This document shows, one piece after another, positions 28,281-37,514 of a stretch of 49,691 nucleotides of DNA. Each line of letters starts with the position of its first letter. The stretch's first letter is position 1. Source of the stretch: Kurthia sibirica (GTDB lineage: Bacteria > Bacillota > Bacilli > Bacillales_A > Planococcaceae); NCBI RefSeq assembly GCF_003143975.1, contig NZ_QFVR01000025.1, positions 1 through 49,691 of the forward strand, given 5' to 3'. The notes beneath the pieces were generated by a model that had not been told where the DNA came from, made no database searches, and saw only the letters and a list, made by a program, of their open reading frames with translations. Position numbers and translations under genes: made by a program.

Positions 28281-28322
28281 TATTTAGCCCAGATGTAAAC
28301 CCACTTCTTTATACTGTACTGT

Positions 28323-28500
28323 TCATAAGATCTTCGCTCTCAATCGATCCAATCGTTTATATCCATATGCATTTCGTTTCATTACTTTCATTTTGTTATT
28401 AATCCCTTCTAAAAAGCCATTTGAATAACCACAAGCGAAACGATTTAAAATCTCGGTTTGCCCATTCTTCATCGTTTTAATCACTCGATTAAATGCGGAG
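28323..28500 (-). pseudogene. C-terminal remnant of an ISL3-family transposase
   Basis: Translation on the minus strand gives about 58 residues including CGYSNGFLEGINNKMKVMKR and NAYGYKRLDRLRAKIL, the characteristic end of IS204/IS1001/ISL3-family transposases. Everything upstream of about 28500 is missing, so the element is a dead stub. Confidence 0.8.
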
Positions 28501-28584
28501 ATGGTAGCCTATTTTTAGTTCATTTATATGCGCGCTTGATCGAATATTTCACTCATTATAACCACACAAGAAAATAGTGGACAT

Positions 28585-28622
28585 TAAAAAAGATGACTCC
28601 GGCAGCTTACCGAGGTCATCTC
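28585..28622 (-). terminator. Terminator downstream of asnS
   Basis: On the minus strand AGATGAC-CTCGG and CCGGA-GTCATCT form a stem followed by six T. It lies about 100 bases after the asnS stop and separates the core operon from the accessory block. Confidence 0.85.
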
Positions 28623-28720
28623 ATTTCAGCCTAATTAAAGGCTATCTTGCTTTTTATTAACCTGTTCACAAAATAGGGTTCCATTCACCGAGCTAGATCG
28701 GCAGTCTCCTATTAGATTAC

Positions 28721-30013
28721 TTATGGATAAATACGGTTTAGAAGACGTGGGAATGGAATTGTTTCACGAACATGTTCAGAGCCTGTAATCCAAGCCACTG
28801 TGCGTTCAAGACCTAAGCCAAAACCTGAGTGAGGAACAGAACCATATTTGCGTAAATCTAAATACCAAGCGTAAGCTTCTGGATCTAAACCATGTTCAGC
28901 AATACGTGCTTTTAGTAAATCGTAATCCCATACACGCTCAGAACCCCCAATAATTTCGCCATAGCCCTCTGGTGCAATTAAATCTGCACAAAGTACCACA
29001 TCATCACGATCTGGGTGGGCTTGCATATAGAATGGTTTGATTGCTGTCGGATAGTTTTTAATGAATACTGGTAAGTCATAATGATTGGCAATTGCTGTTT
29101 CGTGAGGTGAACCAAAATCATCGCCCCATTTAATATCATCAAAACCTTGTTCATTTAAGAATGTAATCGCATCATCGTATGAAATACGTGGGAATTCACC
29201 TTGAATTTTTTCTAATTTTGAAAGATCACGTCCAAGAACTTCTAACTCTAGTTTACAGTTTTTCAATGCTGATTGTACAACATATGTTAGGTATTGTTCT
29301 TGCATTTCTAAACTTTCATCTTGTTCTACAAATGCCATTTCAAATTCTAACATCCAGAATTCGATTAAGTGACGGCGTGTTTTAGATTTTTCTGCACGGA
29401 ATGTCGGTCCAAAAGAGAACACATTACCAAGTGCCATTGCACCAGCTTCTAAATACAACTGACCTGATTGCGAAAGGAATGCATCTTGATCGAAGTATTT
29501 CGTATGGAATAATTCAGATGTCCCTTCTGGAGATGATGCTGTTAAAATTGGCGAATCAATTTTAGTGAAGCCACGATCGTTTAAGAATTCGTAAGTTGCA
29601 CGAATTACTTCATTACGGACTTTCATATTCGCATGTTGTTTTTTAGAACGCAACCATAAGTGGCGGTGATCCATTAAAAATTCTGTACCATGCTCTTTTG
29701 GTGTGATTGGGTAATCAGTTGCTTCCGCAATTACTTCAATCCCTTTGACTTGTAGTTCATAGCCAAATGACGAACGGCTGTCTTCCGTTACTTCGCCAAT
29801 AATATACATAGATGTTTCTTGGTGTAAACCTTTTGCTGTAAGGAACATATCCTCATCATCTGCTTTTACGACTACGCCTTGTACAAAGCCTGAACCATCA
29901 CGTAACTGTAAAAACGCGATTTTACCGCTTGAACGTTTATTTGCAAGCCAAGCACCAATTTTTACTGTTTCGCCAAGATGTTTTGGCATTTCTTGAATTG
30001 TAATTTTTTTCAT
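28721..30013 (-). CDS. asnS: Asparaginyl-tRNA synthetase
   Basis: A class IIb aminoacyl-tRNA synthetase, 430 residues like the B. subtilis enzyme, charging tRNA-Asn. An OB-fold anticodon-binding domain (about 1-100) precedes the catalytic core with motif 2 in [19 protein letters not shown] and motif 3 at the end ([13 protein letters not shown]). The QLYLEAGAM segment and absence of aspartate-specific features favour Asn over Asp. The start is the ATG at 30013 directly after GGAGG; the longer frame to 30049 lacks a binding site. A CAGCGACA/TGTCGCTG hairpin lies in the leader, but no T-box is evident. Confidence 0.95.
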   Translation of the reverse strand: MKKITIQEMPKHLGETVKIGAWLANKRSSGKIAFLQLRDGSGFVQGVVVKADDEDMFLTAKGLHQETSMYIIGEVTEDSRSSFGYELQVKGIEVIAEATDYPITPKEHGTEFLMDHRHLWLRSKKQHANMKVRNEVIRATYEFLNDRGFTKIDSPILTASSPEGTSELFHTKYFDQDAFLSQSGQLYLEAGAMALGNVFSFGPTFRAEKSKTRRHLIEFWMLEFEMAFVEQDESLEMQEQYLTYVVQSALKNCKLELEVLGRDLSKLEKIQGEFPRISYDDAITFLNEQGFDDIKWGDDFGSPHETAIANHYDLPVFIKNYPTAIKPFYMQAHPDRDDVVLCADLIAPEGYGEIIGGSERVWDYDLLKARIAEHGLDPEAYAWYLDLRKYGSVPHSGFGLGLERTVAWITGSEHVRETIPFPRLLNRIYP

Positions 30014-30145
30014 AATATCCTCCATCATACATAGTGAACACAGCGACATATTCGGTTTGTCGCTGCAAAATAATTTGCTACTCTATTATATACAAAATAA
30101 CGAAGAAAAACGTAGTATTTCTATTTTCGAAATATTCAAATAGTA

Positions 30146-30628
30146 TTAGAGGTTTGTGATTTTTTTCCACCACTGGCCATCATCGAACATAATGTACACA
30201 TAATTTAATTTATCATCTGTACTTTTGAATGTTACTTCCCAAACAATACCAGGTTTTTCAACACCCAAACGTGCATGCATAACCTTCTTCACTTTTTGAT
30301 CTTTTGTTGCAATTTTAATGGCTTCTTTTTTAGAAATACCCTTTTTCAATTCAACTTTTTGCATTTTAGCCTGTGGATCATCTTCATTTTTGAAGACAGC
30401 TAGTTTCTTATTGTCCTGATCTTTCCCAATAACGGTCACATATGATGTTTTACTATTATAAACATATGAGTCGCTTACTTCAGTTATTAGCTGATCGCTT
30501 AATACCGCTTTTTCAGCTTTGCTCGTCGCACTACTGAATGGTAAATAAGCGATAAACGTAATGATTGCTGTCAAAACAACAGCTAAAATCACGAGAAAGA
30601 CGGAGAAGAATTTTATCCAATTTTTCAT
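30146..30628 (-). CDS. tseB: TseB/YpmB-family membrane-anchored protein
   Basis: A 160-residue protein with one N-terminal membrane anchor (about 8-30) and an extracytoplasmic portion of two PepSY-like/DUF5590 folds (KKGISKKEAIKIATKD is typical). It matches B. subtilis YpmB, renamed TseB and linked to wall elongation through PBP2A; the role here is by homology. It lies between dinG and asnS, as in B. subtilis, except that I see no aspB or ypmA in this stretch. Start codon behind AAGGTGAT. Confidence 0.85.
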   Translation of the reverse strand: MKNWIKFFSVFLVILAVVLTAIITFIAYLPFSSATSKAEKAVLSDQLITEVSDSYVYNSKTSYVTVIGKDQDNKKLAVFKNEDDPQAKMQKVELKKGISKKEAIKIATKDQKVKKVMHARLGVEKPGIVWEVTFKSTDDKLNYVYIMFDDGQWWKKITNL

Positions 30629-30653
30629 TCAATCACCTTAGACTTCTTATTTA

Positions 30654-33431
30654 TCATTTGTTATTATACCAATCTTCTAAATCGAACACCATATTTTCCA
30701 AAGTCACCTTGCGAATTTCAACATTTGGTAAAGCTTGCAAAAAGTCGCGACCATAAGATTTCGTCTCAATTCTTCTGTCAAGAACGATGAAGGCACCCTT
30801 ATCCTCAGAAGAACGAATTAAACGACCAAAACCTTGTTTAAAACGTAAAATCGCTTCTGGAAGTGATAGTCTATAAAATGAATTTAACCCTTGCTGTTGC
30901 ATTTTAATAGACTTCGCCTTGAATAATGGTTCTTCCGGTGCAGAGAACGGCAGACGAACAACGATGACTGCTGATAAAGCATCACCAGGTACATCTACAC
31001 CTTCCCAAAAGCTGTTTGTTCCAAACAGGACGGAATGTTCAAAACGTTGGAACATCTTCAATAATCGCATACGACTACCGGAGGACATCCCCTGTGCGAA
31101 AATCATATAATCTTCTAATGCACCAATTTCCTGTATGAGAAGAACGGTCTTGCGTAACATATCTTGTGAGGTGAATAACACAAAACAACGTCCAGCAGTA
31201 GCTAGTACTGTCTGAATAACCGCTTCTGCTACCGCCTCAATATATTCAGCTTGCGATACTTGTTGAATATCTGGCATATCTTCTACCACATATACATTCG
31301 CCCCTTTATAGTACTCTGTTGGCGCTTGGAATTGGAATAACGGTACATCTTGCGCTAACCCAAGTTGGTCTGCGATAAAACGACGGTTCCCTGGGACAGT
31401 AAGTGTGCCAGATGCCCAAATAATGCTTTGCTTTGCACGATAACGGTCGAAAACTTCCGTAATATGATCTGCAATTTGTATCGGGCGATTGTATATTTGA
31501 ATACTATTTGGCAAGCTACGGGCATCCGCCTCCGCCCAAGATGTCATTTCATCGTTTGGTACAAGGAAGATTGCTGACCATTTAGATTCCATAATTCGAA
31601 GCTCACGCAACCAATATTGCCAATCTGCCAATGCTGCTTTTTGAGATACCGCTAAATCATCATGATAGCTAAGGAAAACCTGTGTCGATTGCTCTGCAAG
31701 TTTTAACCATTCCATAATCATATGACTAACCTGTTGTAATAAAGGTTTCTTCAATAAAATATCTTTTAACATAATCGTTTTCTTTTGATTTTTACGATTT
31801 GTATAGGGTAAATTCATCGAACTTTGTACATGTGCAATTGCATCTTCGAAAAGATCGGTCATTTGGAAAAATTGATTTTCTAATTTTGTTAATGTACGCA
31901 ATGGTACACGATCAGAAGACTTCATCAATTGATAAAATAAATGCGTCATTTGTCGCTCATCAAAATGACCAAGCTGACCAAATAAATATTTCCAACTGCG
32001 ATACGTAAATGTTTTCTCTTCACGCATTGTAGCTGCTTGTATCATCTGATGTCCCTCATCTAATACGAAGCCACCAACATGATCCAAAATCGGTGTTGCC
32101 CGTTCTAAATCTGCAATAAGCATCGCGTGATTCGTAATAATCAATTCCGCATGCTCACATTGCTTTAACGCTTCCAAATAAAAATCAAAGACATTCTTAT
32201 TTTTTGTATCTGCAGTTGTTGACGTGCGACGAATACGATCGATAAGCAGACGTCCACCACCTGATACATTCACCTCATTTAAATCACCAGTAGCTGACAC
32301 TGCAAGCCAAACGAGGATTTGCATCTTCAAGAAATTTTCATCATACGTATCATCACTCACCGCAAGAGAATCGCAAAAGCGATCGAGATCAATATAATGC
32401 TCCATCCCTTTTAATACGGCAATATTAATTTTACATTGTAGCAATTTTTCCGCTTTGGGTAATTCATCTGATATTAACTGGTCCAGTAAATGAGATGTAT
32501 ACGTACTAATAACAACCTGCTCTTTATGCTGCTTAGCATAAACGATACTTGGTATTAAATACGCTAATGTTTTACCGATCCCTGTCGACGCTTCAGATAG
32601 TATTTCCGTATGATGTTTCAAACTATTCCATACGGCATCCATCATTTGGAATTGGCCTTCACGTACTTCAAAACCTGTAATTGCACGAGAAAATAATGCC
32701 TTCTTTTCCTCTGTACTATGCGGATATTTTATTTCCGCGTTGGCAATTTGTTCTGTAATTTGTAATTTAATTGGTACATTTCGATAATCAAAATGCGTAT
32801 CCAGCAGCTCTACTTTTTTTCGTTTTTCTTGCACCGCCTCGAAGAACAAATGAGACAGACCTGATTTCAACTTAAATGATCGTGTATGAAGTTGCTGTAC
32901 TGTATCCAAAGGCAACTCCATTAGACGCTCCCAACATTTTTTCAAGAGCAATGCTGTCGCCATCGCATCATCATCTGCGCGATGAGCATTCGTCAGTAAA
33001 ATTTCTAGCTCTACAGCAATTTCTTGCAGCTTATAGCTAAATGCGCTCGGGAAAATAATTTTCGCAAGCTCCACGGTATCCATGCTTTTCCCTAACCATT
33101 TGGACAACCCACAACGCTTAAATTCTTCCTGTAAAAAAGGCAAATCAAAATCAATATTATGTGCGACAAAAACACAATCTTGCAGCATATCATATACTGT
33201 TGAAGCTATCGTTTCAAACGGTTGTGCATCTTTAACATCTGCATCATGAATATGTGTCAAATCCTGAATAAAGAAAGGGATTTTCTTCCCTGGATTGACG
33301 AATGTTGTATACGTATCTACGATCTGCCAATCTTTCATAAAAACGATGGCTAATTGAATGATACGATCTCCTTGTTTTGGAGAATGTCCTGTTGTTTCTA
33401 GATCGACAATCGCGTACATTTGGCTTTCCAT
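30654..33431 (-). CDS. dinG: DinG-family exonuclease-helicase
   Basis: A 925-residue fusion. Residues 1-165 form a DEDDh exonuclease like the epsilon subunit (VDLETTG, VAHNIDFDLPFL, HRADDDAMAT). The remainder is a DinG-type helicase with Walker A EASTGIGKT, DEGHQ and a C-terminal QGFGRLIR motif. The four-cysteine iron-sulfur site between Walker A and B is not visible; only isolated cysteines occur. This matches the Firmicutes type, where S. aureus DinG was described as working mainly as a 3'-5' nuclease. It is the last long gene before tseB; a gap of about 200 bases separates it from panC. Confidence 0.93.
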   Translation of the reverse strand: MESQMYAIVDLETTGHSPKQGDRIIQLAIVFMKDWQIVDTYTTFVNPGKKIPFFIQDLTHIHDADVKDAQPFETIASTVYDMLQDCVFVAHNIDFDLPFLQEEFKRCGLSKWLGKSMDTVELAKIIFPSAFSYKLQEIAVELEILLTNAHRADDDAMATALLLKKCWERLMELPLDTVQQLHTRSFKLKSGLSHLFFEAVQEKRKKVELLDTHFDYRNVPIKLQITEQIANAEIKYPHSTEEKKALFSRAITGFEVREGQFQMMDAVWNSLKHHTEILSEASTGIGKTLAYLIPSIVYAKQHKEQVVISTYTSHLLDQLISDELPKAEKLLQCKINIAVLKGMEHYIDLDRFCDSLAVSDDTYDENFLKMQILVWLAVSATGDLNEVNVSGGGRLLIDRIRRTSTTADTKNKNVFDFYLEALKQCEHAELIITNHAMLIADLERATPILDHVGGFVLDEGHQMIQAATMREEKTFTYRSWKYLFGQLGHFDERQMTHLFYQLMKSSDRVPLRTLTKLENQFFQMTDLFEDAIAHVQSSMNLPYTNRKNQKKTIMLKDILLKKPLLQQVSHMIMEWLKLAEQSTQVFLSYHDDLAVSQKAALADWQYWLRELRIMESKWSAIFLVPNDEMTSWAEADARSLPNSIQIYNRPIQIADHITEVFDRYRAKQSIIWASGTLTVPGNRRFIADQLGLAQDVPLFQFQAPTEYYKGANVYVVEDMPDIQQVSQAEYIEAVAEAVIQTVLATAGRCFVLFTSQDMLRKTVLLIQEIGALEDYMIFAQGMSSGSRMRLLKMFQRFEHSVLFGTNSFWEGVDVPGDALSAVIVVRLPFSAPEEPLFKAKSIKMQQQGLNSFYRLSLPEAILRFKQGFGRLIRSSEDKGAFIVLDRRIETKSYGRDFLQALPNVEIRKVTLENMVFDLEDWYNNK

Positions 33432-33641
33432 TTGCTCACATCTTTCGAATCAATTTATACTGTCGATTTTATCATACTTTTTCCCCCTTGAATAAAGACA
33501 ACCCTATCTTTGCGAGATATATCGTAAATAATAGGGGGAAATCGAATTCATGCACTTGAAAAATGCTGTCTATCCATTTTTCTCATTGCGTAACCAAATT
33601 AGTTCTCAGTAATAACAAGCTGAATAGTGGATGCCTAGCAA

Positions 33642-34469
33642 TCAAAAAATAATATTATCAATCAATCTCACAGTAGGAAATTGAACAGCCACTGCCAATA
33701 CTTTTTTCGTGGCATCTGCTATTTCTCTCGTAAGGTCTGGATAGCTGCGTAATTCAAAATACTCGACCTTGCCATCCGTTGCATTTATGGCTGCAATCGC
33801 TTGTGCAAAAACGCTAGCAAGTGGTTGTTTGGTTTCGACTGCTTTTTTTACAATTTGCAATTGTTGAAAGATAACGGCCGCTTGAAGGCGCTGAGATGCT
33901 GTGAGAAATACGTTGCGTGAACTACTTGCTAAACCATCTGATTCGCGAACGATGGGTACCGCAATAATCCTAATAGGAAAGAAATAATCGCGTACAAGCA
34001 TTTCAATCAACGCTACTTGCTGAGCATCTTTTTGACCAAAATAAGCTCGTTGTGGTTTGATAAGCATAAAGAGCTTCGACACGATTTGGAGAACACCATT
34101 GAAATGGCCTGGTCGTGAAATGCCACATAGTATTTCGGCCGCTGGACCAGCATCAAAAGTGATACCACCCGCATGTCCGTATATCTCTTCTACAGATGGT
34201 GCAAAGATGATAGTGACACCAACTGTTCGACATTTCTCAGCGTCTCCCTCAAGTTCACGTGGGTAATTGACATAGTCCTTTTTGTTGCTAAATTGTGTGG
34301 GGTTAACGAATATGCTAACGATGACGAGATCATTTTGTTCCTGTGCTAATCGCATAAGCGTTAAATGACCATCATGTAATGCACCCATCGTTGGAACAAA
34401 ACCAATTTCTTGATTGCTATATCGTGCTATTTCTTGTTGTAATTCTGGGATTGTCTTGATGATTTTCAT
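33642..34469 (-). CDS. panC: Pantothenate synthetase
   Basis: A 275-residue enzyme joining pantoate and beta-alanine with ATP, the last step of vitamin B5 synthesis. The HIGH-like motif MGALHDGHLTL is at 28-38, QKDAQQ near 146-151, and the KMSKS-equivalent region reads ASSSRN. The gene begins at the last base of the panB stop, so the two are coupled. No panD (aspartate decarboxylase) follows, unlike the panBCD order of B. subtilis. Confidence 0.96.
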   Translation of the reverse strand: MKIIKTIPELQQEIARYSNQEIGFVPTMGALHDGHLTLMRLAQEQNDLVIVSIFVNPTQFSNKKDYVNYPRELEGDAEKCRTVGVTIIFAPSVEEIYGHAGGITFDAGPAAEILCGISRPGHFNGVLQIVSKLFMLIKPQRAYFGQKDAQQVALIEMLVRDYFFPIRIIAVPIVRESDGLASSSRNVFLTASQRLQAAVIFQQLQIVKKAVETKQPLASVFAQAIAAINATDGKVEYFELRSYPDLTREIADATKKVLAVAVQFPTVRLIDNIIF

Positions 34470-35284
34470 TATTTCCCTGCCTCCTTTTTCAAATGGAAGC
34501 TATGTATTTCAGCAGGAAAATCACCTGTTTTAACAGCGTCTTTGTATAGTTGAATGCCTTTAGCAGCTTCCTTTCCAATATTGCTAAATTGTTTGACAAA
34601 TTTGGCGATATGATGGGAACCATATGCTAGTACATCATGATAGACGAGTACTTGACCATCTGCTGTTGGACCAGCCCCTATACCAATTGATGGCACAGTT
34701 AAAATTGCTTGTAGCTGCGTCATAACTTCTGTAGGAATGCATTCAAATACGATGGCAAATACGCCTACATCCTGTAGTTGATGCACTTCGTCAATTAATT
34801 TTTGAACGCCTTCCTCCGTACGTCCTTGTACTTTATAACCACCCATATTTGCAGCTTGCTGTGGTTGCAATCCTAAATGACCCATTACTGGAATACCCGC
34901 CTCAATCATTAATTTAATGGTCGGTAAAGTTGTTCCTACCCCTTCTACTTTTAATGCGTTTGCCCCAGTTTGTTGGAAAATATCCACTGCTGTTTTTAAT
35001 ACGTCATATCGATCACCATGATAGCTACCAAAGGGCATATCTACGATGACAAAGGTATTTGGGGCCCCTCTTCTAACTGCCTTGCCATGATGAATCATAT
35101 CAGCAACCGTCACTTCGATTGTTGAATCGTACCCAAGTACGACCATACCAAGCGAATCACCAACTAAAATCATATCTACATTTTGTTCCTCTGCTAGTTT
35201 TGCAGACGGATAATCATATGCCGTAAGCATAACGATTTTGTCATTACTGTTTGCCATTTTTGGGAAATCGATAATTCGTTTCAT
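34469..35284 (-). CDS. panB: 3-methyl-2-oxobutanoate hydroxymethyltransferase
   Basis: A 271-residue TIM-barrel enzyme making ketopantoate from ketoisovalerate and methylene-tetrahydrofolate. Recognisable pieces are TAYDYPSAKLAE, LVGDSLGMVVLGYDST with metal-binding aspartates, GHLGLQPQ and GIGAGPTADGQVLVYHD. The ATG at 35284 is eight bases after AGGAGG; the TTG before it is rejected. It is first in a panB-panC operon placed after the birA terminator. Confidence 0.96.
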   Translation of the reverse strand: MKRIIDFPKMANSNDKIVMLTAYDYPSAKLAEEQNVDMILVGDSLGMVVLGYDSTIEVTVADMIHHGKAVRRGAPNTFVIVDMPFGSYHGDRYDVLKTAVDIFQQTGANALKVEGVGTTLPTIKLMIEAGIPVMGHLGLQPQQAANMGGYKVQGRTEEGVQKLIDEVHQLQDVGVFAIVFECIPTEVMTQLQAILTVPSIGIGAGPTADGQVLVYHDVLAYGSHHIAKFVKQFSNIGKEAAKGIQLYKDAVKTGDFPAEIHSFHLKKEAGK

Positions 35285-35331
35285 CAAAAAAACCTCCTAG
35301 TGTATAGATAGATGTCAAGACATATAGAGTT

Positions 35332-35364
35332 AAAAAAAGGACATGCTTTGCTCTAGTCCTTTTA
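35332..35364 (-). terminator. Terminator of the dapB-birA operon
   Basis: On the minus strand AAAAGGAC and GTCCTTTT pair around a loop, followed by a T-run. It separates birA from panB. Confidence 0.75.
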
Positions 35365-35374
35365 ATTAGTACTA

Positions 35375-36355
35375 CTACGCTAATTCAATGTCTGCTGAAT
35401 AAACACTTTTTGTTTCACCATCAGGTAGTTGTACTTTAAGTACGCCATCATTTGTAATACCAACCGCCACACCGTGGAATACTTCTTTTACGGTCGTCAC
35501 TTTTATTTTTTGACCAATCGTACAAGAATAATTTTCCCATTCTTTTTTTATAGGGATAAAACCTTCTGCGACATATTTATCCGAGTAAAATTCTAAATAA
35601 TACAGAATACGTGCTACGAGATGCGCACGGTCAATTTCTTTACCACTTTGAATTTTCAACGATGTCGCAATGTCTTTGATATCATCTGGGAAATCGTCTG
35701 CCATATGATTGACATTAATACCAAGTCCCATAATCAATGCATTTACATAGTCTGGGTCTGCCTGAAGTTCCGTTAAAATGCCTGTAATTTTCAACGAATC
35801 AATAAGCAAATCATTTGGCCATTTAATTTTAGGGCTAATGCCTACTACATCTTCAATTGCTTTAACAATGGCAACAGCAGCAACGAGTGTAAATTGGGGA
35901 GCCTCATAGGGTGGCACATCTGGGCGTAGTATAACACTCATCCAAATCCCCTTACCTTTTTGAGATACCCATTGGCGTTGCATTCGACCACGTCCTGCTG
36001 TTTGTTCTTCACAAATAACGACTGTACCTGCTGCTGCTCCTTCTTGTGCAAGTTGATGTGCGACTGGTTGTGTTGATGGTAGCGTATCAAAATAATGAAT
36101 AGCTTGACCAAAAGTCGGTGTATCCAATGCTGCTTTAATACGTGCTGCATCGATAAGATTAGGTTCATTTTTTAAAATATAGCCTTTTTTATGAATGGTT
36201 TCAAACGAATAACCGTCTGCTTCCAGTTGCTTAATGTATTTCCAAATAGCTGTGCGTGATACGCTCAATTGATCTGCCAATGCTTGCCCAGAAGTTGGTT
36301 CAGTACCGGCATGCTGCAATTTTTTTAAAATTTCATGCTTGATTGTTCCACTCAT
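35375..36355 (-). CDS. birA: Biotin-protein ligase and biotin operon repressor BirA
   Basis: A 326-residue bifunctional protein. An N-terminal winged helix-turn-helix (about 1-65, SGQALADQLSVSRTAIWKYI) binds the bio operator. The central ligase attaches biotin to acetyl-CoA carboxylase and similar carriers, with the GRGRMQRQW biotinyl-AMP loop near 120, KWPNDLL and GLGINVN. A C-terminal SH3-like domain ends the protein. It overlaps the end of cca by 23 bases. Confidence 0.96.
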   Translation of the reverse strand: MSGTIKHEILKKLQHAGTEPTSGQALADQLSVSRTAIWKYIKQLEADGYSFETIHKKGYILKNEPNLIDAARIKAALDTPTFGQAIHYFDTLPSTQPVAHQLAQEGAAAGTVVICEEQTAGRGRMQRQWVSQKGKGIWMSVILRPDVPPYEAPQFTLVAAVAIVKAIEDVVGISPKIKWPNDLLIDSLKITGILTELQADPDYVNALIMGLGINVNHMADDFPDDIKDIATSLKIQSGKEIDRAHLVARILYYLEFYSDKYVAEGFIPIKKEWENYSCTIGQKIKVTTVKEVFHGVAVGITNDGVLKVQLPDGETKSVYSADIELA

Positions 36356-37514
36356 GTTTAAACCAGTCCTTTATTTGTTGTTCATCATTTTGTAGTCGAC
36401 CCATAACGACATTTACAATAATCGACTCCAGTGCTTCCTTCAACCAAGGACCACCCTTTTTCCCCGTCCACGCCATAAGATCGCGCCCAGAAATAGCGAG
36501 TTCTTGTCTACTTTGGATAGGTAAAGCCTTTTTTTGTGCGCGGATATTTTCAAAAAGCTGCGGTTTTTGCTGCGGTGTGACAGCATTGCTACATGCACTT
36601 GCAACTTGCCAAATAGATTCATCATAGAGAAATAACGCCATTTTACTTGGATCACCTTGCTGTAAAATCTCCATACATATAAGCGCTTGTGCAACCTGCT
36701 TTTTTTCTTCATTAGAGCAGCGATAATCGTCTAATAATTGACGATTACCTGTCGTATATACCCAAAAAGTCCATCCGATTATTTCATTGCCGGCTGTCTG
36801 TAATTTTTTCCATAATGCTAATTCCATAAACTCACCATGTAAATAGGTGGCGATTGGGGTATCATTTATCGCTGAAATAGCATTACTCGGATAAGTGCTT
36901 TTGAAGATTTTATCAAATTCAATTTTCATGCGTTCACGAGCAATTTTTTCAAGAAAGGCTGCGCTATCATACATTGCTTGCTGCGTTTTTTCTTCTATTC
37001 TAAAATCAAGTTGCGCACTAAAACGCAACGCACGTAAAATACGTAGTGCATCTTCTGAAAATCGTTCATGTGCATTACCAACAGCACGAATTATTCGCTT
37101 GACCAAATCACTACGCCCATTAAATAAATCGATAATATCGCCATTTGGACGCATAGCCATAGCGTTAATCGTAAAATCACGACGTTTTAAATCTTCCTCC
37201 AAAGATCGTACGAAGATGACCTCATCTGGTCGACGATGATCTGTATAATCACCATCTGTGCGAAATGTTGTCACTTCGACTGGTTCTTTAAAATCAACGA
37301 CGAGAACCGTACCATGCTCTATTCCTACATCGAATGTTTTTGTAAAAACTGCCTTTGTTTCTTCGGGTAAAGCACTCGTTGCAACATCGACATCATTCGC
37401 TTCTTTACCTAGTAAAAAATCACGAACTGCACCACCAACAATAACCGCTTCAAATTGTTGTTCTTCGAGAGCTTCTATTACTTTTGAAGCTGCTTGCCAG
37501 GATGAATCCGTCAT
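36333..37514 (-). CDS. cca: CCA-adding tRNA nucleotidyltransferase
   Basis: A 393-residue class II CCA enzyme that builds or repairs the 3' CCA of tRNAs. The head domain shows VGGAVRDFLLG, the DVDVATS metal-binding aspartates, FRTDGDYTDHRRPD, the RRDFTINAMA motif and the EDxxR nucleotide-selection motif (EDALRILRALRF). The C-terminal arm is helical. The start lies four bases inside the bshA stop region, so translation is coupled to bshA. Confidence 0.96.
   Translation of the reverse strand: MTDSSWQAASKVIEALEEQQFEAVIVGGAVRDFLLGKEANDVDVATSALPEETKAVFTKTFDVGIEHGTVLVVDFKEPVEVTTFRTDGDYTDHRRPDEVIFVRSLEEDLKRRDFTINAMAMRPNGDIIDLFNGRSDLVKRIIRAVGNAHERFSEDALRILRALRFSAQLDFRIEEKTQQAMYDSAAFLEKIARERMKIEFDKIFKSTYPSNAISAINDTPIATYLHGEFMELALWKKLQTAGNEIIGWTFWVYTTGNRQLLDDYRCSNEEKKQVAQALICMEILQQGDPSKMALFLYDESIWQVASACSNAVTPQQKPQLFENIRAQKKALPIQSRQELAISGRDLMAWTGKKGGPWLKEALESIIVNVVMGRLQNDEQQIKDWFKHEWNNQA

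Noticed and set aside
30014-30145. A T-box riboswitch before asnS
   Set aside because: Only one CAGCGACA/TGTCGCTG hairpin is present; the T-box consensus and antiterminator are not visible and the leader is too short.
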